This document shows positions 58,480 through 64,000 of a stretch of 64,000 nucleotides of DNA, one piece after another. Below the pieces are notes generated by a model. The model worked only from the letters and a program-made list of their open reading frames with translations. It had not been told where the DNA came from and searched no databases. Source of the stretch: Marsupella aquatica. Taxonomy: Eukaryota; Marchantiophyta. Every line of letters starts with the position of its first letter. Position 1 is the stretch's first letter. The DNA lies in contig OZ316897.1 in assembly GCA_973895155.1 (NCBI GenBank), forward strand, positions 17,236,001 to 17,300,000, read 5' to 3'. A program made the translations under genes and the position numbers.

Positions 58480-60011
58480 AACTGAAGCGGAGGAAACTTT
58501 GTGTCCACCTGTAATTCCACTGAATACAAACTCTGTTTAGTTACAGCAGGGTTGATTTTGAGAATATGATGCTTTGTAGATACAGATTCTCGAGGAAATC
58601 AGTAGTGAACATAATGAGAACTAGTCTATAGTGAAATTTTCCAAAATACTTCACGTTACACATAGCCAACTGCTTCTCTTCAAAAGCATTGTCTGGAGTG
58701 TTCTCAGACAATTTTGTGTACATGCACAATACTGAAAATTGATGCCAACTATCAAGGACTTTTCTGCGGTATCTAGTCCAGTATAGCTGGTTTTAAAGTC
58801 TCAGTAACTTGAGCTACCTGATTTTCCAAAGCTTTGTGCAATGATGAGTAAATGAAGTTTTCTAATTTGAGTTCATCCAACATAAACTCTCAATAACTTC
58901 AAAAAATAAGTTTCCAAAACATTGGGTATGGCGTCCAGGGTAAGACTCAATGATTGAGAAAACTGCTTAAAAAAATTTCTGTAACCGCTGCTGAACGAAG
59001 TTTGCCAATATGAGTCCCTTCTACGTGAAGTTTTAATGATATGACAGGATTAAATCCAAGAGTTGTGCAATACTTACATTCTTAAAATCTTTTTCAGAAA
59101 CTGCTTCCCGTGGTGGACGTTGTGTTAATACTCGGTGTCGCCTCGAGAAATGCTTATGAAATGTCATCTTCAGCTATACTTGGTAACATGCACATATAGC
59201 TTCAACTGCATGCGCATTAGAGCAAAATGTATAGGACAGTTCTCATCAACGCATAAACAAGCTCTTATTGGAGAGTAGCAAACACTAAGCACCGGCCAGC
59301 CAAGAGATCCGCATGGTAAACTGAGAAGCGACAAGAATGTAAATGCTATTAGAATTTAGACAAAAGGGACAGTGAAACTATGCTGAGACTCCCTCCGTGA
59401 GAGCTGGATCGATGAAGTATTGCGAATCTTCATTCTCGATTTGAGCACCCGCTAAATCTAAGCAACATCTCTATGGTAGATACGCTGGCACTGTATGAAC
59501 GTTCTCGACAGTATCAGCTATCTGAGGCGCTATTTTCCAGCTCAAATGTCCCACCACCAATATCCCCTGAATCTTTTCAACAGCCTTGACAGGTGAAACT
59601 GCTCAAACCTTGGTCTCTCTGAAATATAATAAAAATTAATATGATTCAAACTACACGATACTTCAGTTGAATCTGAATATTATAATAACATTCTGCTTTA
59701 AGGTATGATAGAATGAAGATTACTATTGAGAATCAGCACAGCACTATCATAACCATTGACAAATTAAATAATTTAGCTATACCTAAAAAATAGCTTTCAC
59801 TGAACAGAGAACAATGACCTTAAATCCAGTATAATGCGAAGGTAAATCAGACACTCTCAACACCCAAAACTTGCTTAAAGACAATGTTGAGGTCCTTAAA
59901 AATACAGGTTGTCCACTGGGACAGTACATAACAACCACTACGGCGGTCAACCACCTCCTGGTAAACCTCACTGAATAATGTTTTCCAGAGCCTGTGTCCA
60001 GGGGCTGTTGC
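58480..60011. other. Intergenic region between convergent genes
   Basis: Both 3' UTRs (glyoxalase-like on plus, glutaredoxin on minus) should lie here. I see no gene, RNA gene or repeat. Confidence 0.5.
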
Positions 60012-62050
60012 TCATGAGACCAGAGCCTTCTCCAATGCCTCCTGCAGATCACCGCTCCTAAACGCCTCTGAAATGCCAACCGCACGGCTTATCAGACTCC
60101 ATTATACAATTAAATTTCTGATTGCATTACCCTTTGCACAAACGATCTAAAACAGTTTTGCTGCGAATACGTGAGATGACTCACTACAGAAATCTTTCTC
60201 TCCAACTAATATGATCCTTTGCTTTGAAAGGAGAAGAGTACAGCGTACCATGAGCTATATGACACCAAATTCCACATCTTGAAGGCCTTAGGACCTTTAG
60301 AAACGCAAAATAGTGTAGGCTGAGAGGGACAAACCTAAAGTGATATCACAGCCACCATAAAACTCGCCGTCAACATACAGTTGAGGATAGGTTGGCCACC
60401 TCGAGTACTCCTTGACACCCTGGCGAAGTGAATCATCCTCTAGGATGTTGACAGTCTCGTAAGGTATGTTGCACTGGTTGAGGATCTGAATACATGTGTT
60501 GGAAAAGCCGCACTGTGGGAAGTTCCGGTTGCCTTTCATGAAAAGTACTACCTTGTTCGATTGTACAAAGTTATCGATGGCTGACTTCAATTCTGGTGAT
60601 AAACCTGCTCAGACCATCCAAAGAACCAGCCAAATTTAGGTCACTGTGATTCTCAGTATAGAGAGGACATACAAAATACAATAGACACCAAGATTGGTTC
60701 AATCCATCCCGGTGTAGATTTTGAAATTCATTAGGCAGAAAAGTTTTTTTTAACTCTGGACCAATGGCACCATCATCACATACGACTAGACTTAGCAGAC
60801 ATGAGTTGATCAAGTGATGCAAAATTGCTTTTCAACACAGTAACCCGTTTGGAACAGAGTTGAACGACAACATTGGGAGACGCTGAAATGTCAATTGTTA
60901 GTTTCCAAATAGGTGGTATCCCTATGCACCTCGAATCCTGATCTAGCAGCATTGCGACTCTGATCTCCCGCTTACCTTCCCACCAATGGCTACCAAGATC
61001 AACTTTTCTTGACAAAGCAGTGAAAAGGTTTAGGTTGTTGCTAGTCGGAAGGTCGCCCCACCTTGCTCAAGTTCGAGAGATGGGCAAGAATGGGACGAGG
61101 CAAATCGTAACACTAATTCACCTTGAGTCGTGATACCTTCGGTCACATCCTCGGCTCTAAGTAGTCCCAGATTTGCAGGTGCTTAACATGTGTGTGCACC
61201 AGTTGGTCGCTTGGGTGGCAAGCTCCATGATTTCGTTGGCCGTTTAAAGGCCTCAGAAATTCAAGATGGAAGCTTGCGCTATACATCGAGAATTATGCTC
61301 CCAATCTAACAATTATAGGCAGAACAGTTCAATGTTTCGGATTGGGTGTGAGACCCTTATTCCTATTTCCAAAAGCAGCAGGACTCATAACCGGTTCGGA
61401 ACATTATATGATCAAATTTTCTGGCTTTGGAAATCACTTTACCTCCAACGGCTCTAATCTTCAAACCTCTCGCCCTCAGAATGCGGTGGTTGAATGGAAA
61501 AGCGGTGCACAAAACACTCGTATTGGTAACAAATCAGGCCCATGGGCTAACCAAAAGAATGGAAACTATCACAAATCACTGCAACAAAACCTGACTGGAC
61601 GAATCACCAAATGAATGCATGTTTTTCACAATCAACTCTCAAACGGTAGCACCTCGTTAACGGATTTGAAGCCCTATCTCGTTGCTTCATTCTGAGTACA
61701 CGAGTCTAGTGCGGCAATAATTACAATTAGCGACATGAGAGCTGACCTCCACCACCACCACCCCCGAAACTTGCTCTGCAGCCCAACAAAGATCCCCTTC
61801 TCCCTCTGACTTGCCGCCGCTCCAGGCTGCCGCTCTTGACAATCGCTCCAGTTCTACAACTACCGGACAATCCCTGTGCGTTCCATGCTGTTCGCAACCA
61901 GGACGACGACGACGTCGAGGGACGAAACGTTGGGCAGGAGGACGGCGAGGAGGAATCCGAGCCAGAGCAGCTGCTGCTACCCACTTGAACACACGAGCGG
62001 AACGATGCCACACTCTGCAGTGCCTTCTGAGCCCCAACGGCCATAGCCAT
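60012..62050 (-). CDS. GRXS14: Monothiol CGFS glutaredoxin, GRXS14/CXIP1-like, plastid (3 exons)
   Basis: GRXS14 (CXIP1) is a plastid CGFS glutaredoxin that binds and transfers [2Fe-2S] clusters using glutathione. Minus-strand exons 62050-61747, 60592-60335 and 60067-60012 give 618 nt, 205 aa, with matching phases. Residues 1-101 are a Ser/Arg-rich plastid transit peptide ending in a Gly run. The glutaredoxin domain begins at [10 protein letters not shown]. It has [18 protein letters not shown] with the cluster-ligating Cys129, then [38 protein letters not shown] (glutathione-binding TYP and GGCD) and the end [18 protein letters not shown]. All functional residues of the class are present. 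The 1.15-kb first intron has no other gene. Start: first ATG (MAMAV); a second, in-frame ATG two codons later is equivalent. Confidence 0.93.
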
Positions 62051-62359
62051 CTCTGCTCACCTTGTGATTATGTCAGCAACACTACACAAACCCAATTGTT
62101 TCACGAGTTCAGCTTTGCCGTCCTCTCCCTGCAATTCTGTCTTCCTCCCTTGAGCAACCCACCTCCAAATTCCTTCTTCAGATTGCCCCTTCTTCGCCAC
62201 ACACTCCCTGGAGCTAAAAGTAGCCAAGCTCACAACCAGAGAGCGAATTCAGTGCTCTGAATGAAGACCCACCCACAGGTAGAGCTCGGAGAGCGAGGCT
62301 GCAGCAGTACTGTAGGATTGGGATGAGCAGCAGTGGATTGCGTTGTGATTTACTGTAGA
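62051..62359. promoter_or_regulatory. Upstream region of the glutaredoxin gene
   Basis: Presumed promoter and 5' leader for the minus-strand glutaredoxin gene. It is C/T-rich near 62130-62200 on the plus strand. No TATA box or telo-box stands out. Confidence 0.35.
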
Positions 62360-63040
62360 ATAGTTTGTTATCTTATGGGGTATCCGGTGCGTCCCAGATT
62401 GATTTTTAGGGATTTTTTCGTTTTCTTGGTGTGGCGAATGTGACCTTTTTAAGAATCTTAATTTTTTTAATTTTTGGTGGCGTGGCGAATGTCACCTGAA
62501 GGAGAAGATGCTAGGAATATTGTTCATCTCAGTTTTTAATATTAATTGCTGACCATCGGATCTCACTAGAGTAAAGGAGGGCTGTTAGATTAATCTAGCT
62601 AATGGGATCTGTGTGTGAGTAGGTGGGGAACTGGCTGATTAATGGAGTACAGAGAATCTATTGAGTTTATCTTATGAGGGTATCGTGTGCCATCCAAGCT
62701 TAATTTAAGGAAATTGTTTTTTGGTGGTGTGACTTATGTCACCTTGTGTGAAGGAGAAGATACTAGGAATATTGTTTATCTAAAATTTCAAGATTAATTT
62801 TTGACCAAGGTATCAGAGAGGCATGACTTTGTGATAGTTCACTTGATTAGAGATTGATAGGTCTTGGGTTCAACCGTTGTGGCCTACACTTCCCAACTAT
62901 CCAACTATTGTGGCTGATTATTTCCTTTCTGTGGGGTTTCACAGATTTCCCCTAACTAGTTTAAAAAAAAAAAGGCCTATTAGATTTGGGTAATGGGATC
63001 TGTGGCTAGGTGGGAAACTGGCTAGTGGATTATGGAAAAT
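62360..63040. repeat. Direct duplication, second copy split by a SINE
   Basis: Copy 1 (about 62367-62645) and copy 2 (about 62667-62810 plus 62974-63040) share TTATCTTATG(G/A)GGGTATC, GAAGGAGAAGAT(G/A)CTAGGAATATTGTT and AATGGGATCTGTG, then AACTGGCT. The family 1 SINE at 62811-62973 lies inside copy 2. Confidence 0.75.
62811..62973 (+). mobile_element. tRNA-derived SINE, family 1, copy 2
   Basis: It starts near TATCAGAGAGGCATGAC and has A-box-like GTGATAGTTCACTTGATTAG, B-box GGGTTCAACC, the family body GTGGGGTTTCACAGATTTCCCC, and a tail of 11 A. It contains a short internal duplication (CCAACTATCCAACTATTGTGG) missing from copies 1 and 3. Its insertion into a duplicated segment defines its limits. 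Confidence 0.8.
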
Positions 63041-64000
63041 CTATGTTGAGAGGTGAAACCTAGTGAATTTTTGCAAACTACAAAATGCTGATGTAATTGA
63101 CTGCAGTCAGAGAGGATGGTTAGCCCAAGGGGGTAAAAGGCCATTTGGGGGAACCATGAAAAAAGTAGCCCTACCCAAAGTATATATCTTCATGTTTGTC
63201 TTGAATTTATTCTTGTAAAGTTGAAATATTAAATGGAAGTCTTAGACCAAACTATGTAGAATCATCTCCAATGTATAACTTTAATAAACTAAAATTGGTC
63301 AGTGAACATTAGTAATATAATGACTATTCATAGAATATAGTCCTAGATATGGCCCATGGCCAGGCCTGCCAAAGATGCTTTCAGGGAGACGTAGCCTTGA
63401 GAGATTGCTTTAGGGTGCTTGGAACCAAACTCAGATTTTTCTTACTTTGAGTATGTTTGTAGATGCAAAGATCTGGCAAGGGCACTCTCACACTGCCTGG
63501 AACATTATGTCATAGTGTTGCAAAAAACAAAAAAATTGGGGGAAGGCTGTAAAGGTAAATTTGGCAACTTGTTGGGGGCAATTTGGTATTTTCAAAAGAA
63601 TTGTGCTTTTTCAGGGACAGAGAGTTGGCATTAGGTCATGTCAAATAACAAGACTGCAAAAAACCAAACTTTTGGGGAAACTTGTGGTCATCAGGTGAGG
63701 TATTGTATGATGCAAACAAACAAGAAGTTTTCATAGCAAGGAGATTGGTGTTAGCGAGTCACTAGTGGCTTTTAATTTATTTTAAAACATTTGTTTTGCT
63801 CATTTGTATATATTTTTGTGCACTTTAAGACTCCACTGGCCTGATTACTGGTTCCTTGAAAGTAAATAGATATGAGAGAAAACATCTTGCATAATAAAAC
63901 TTCTATGCTATTTTAGTCAATTCTTGTTTTTTGTCCACCCTCATTTCAGTTTTGTCTATCCTCATTTAGAGATTTTTTATTGACACTCATGATCACTTTT
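63041..64000. other. Gene-free right end of the window
   Basis: AT-rich sequence with no supported gene. The longest frame (63419-63634) starts mid-repeat and shows no domain. Confidence 0.45.

Noticed and set aside
1-64000. CRISPR array, operon, phage or integron features
   Set aside because: The window is spliced eukaryotic nuclear DNA; the repeats lack regular short spacers and no bacterial or phage genes are present.

Overview
This 64-kb window is nuclear DNA of a green plant. Supporting signs are GT-AG introns of roughly 70 bp to 2 kb, plastid and mitochondrial transit peptides, telo-box (AAACCCTA-type) promoter motifs, and plant-only families (HCF244, PORR, SKIP31, BRD1/2/13-type bromodomain protein, GRXS14). 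Gene spacing (nine well-supported genes in 64 kb), generally short introns and a Crypton-like recombinase gene suggest a non-flowering lineage (streptophyte alga, bryophyte, lycophyte or fern grade). The sequence alone does not fix the species.

Layout. 1.2-5.3 kb (-): ten-exon RlmN/Cfr-type radical SAM methyltransferase with a transit peptide. 5.5-8.5 kb: decayed repeat arrays and a strong hairpin. 8.8-11.4 kb (-): SKIP31-like F-box gene. 12-20 kb: gene-poor repeat land with fold-back elements, a G-run/C-run bounded insertion and a SINE. 20.4-22.1 kb (+): possible transcribed locus with a short ORF. 23.9-25.2 kb (+): intronless HCF244-like gene. 27.1-28.7 kb (-): intronless PORR gene. 29.4-33.9 kb: SINEs, a LINE relic and a dead PIF/Harbinger transposase. 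33.9-34.1 kb: 145-bp nested palindrome. 34.5-36.9 kb (+): five-exon tyrosine-recombinase/DUF3504 (Crypton-like) gene. 40.4-46.1 kb (+): nine-exon bromodomain gene. 48.4-52.5 kb (-): six-exon gene for a protein with three RRM-like domains. 53.2-54.1 kb: minisatellite. 56.9-58.5 kb (+): glyoxalase-fold gene. 60.0-62.05 kb (-): GRXS14-like monothiol glutaredoxin. 62.4-63.0 kb: duplicated segment split by a SINE.

For every multi-exon gene I rebuilt the exons by hand from splice consensus plus family conservation. In eight of the nine supported genes the coding exons sum to a whole number of codons; in the F-box gene only the last few codons are unresolved. Five products (RlmN-like, HCF244-like, PORR, RRM protein, GRXS14-like) carry predicted organelle-targeting N-termini, so this neighbourhood is rich in organelle gene expression and redox functions, though nothing shows that the genes are co-regulated.

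The most unusual locus is the Crypton-like recombinase gene. It keeps the N-terminal DUF3504-type region, most of the catalytic constellation (Arg, Lys, Arg, His, Tyr) and an intact frame over five spliced exons, with a Tourist-MITE-like palindrome about 450 bp upstream. It may be a domesticated gene or a recently active element.
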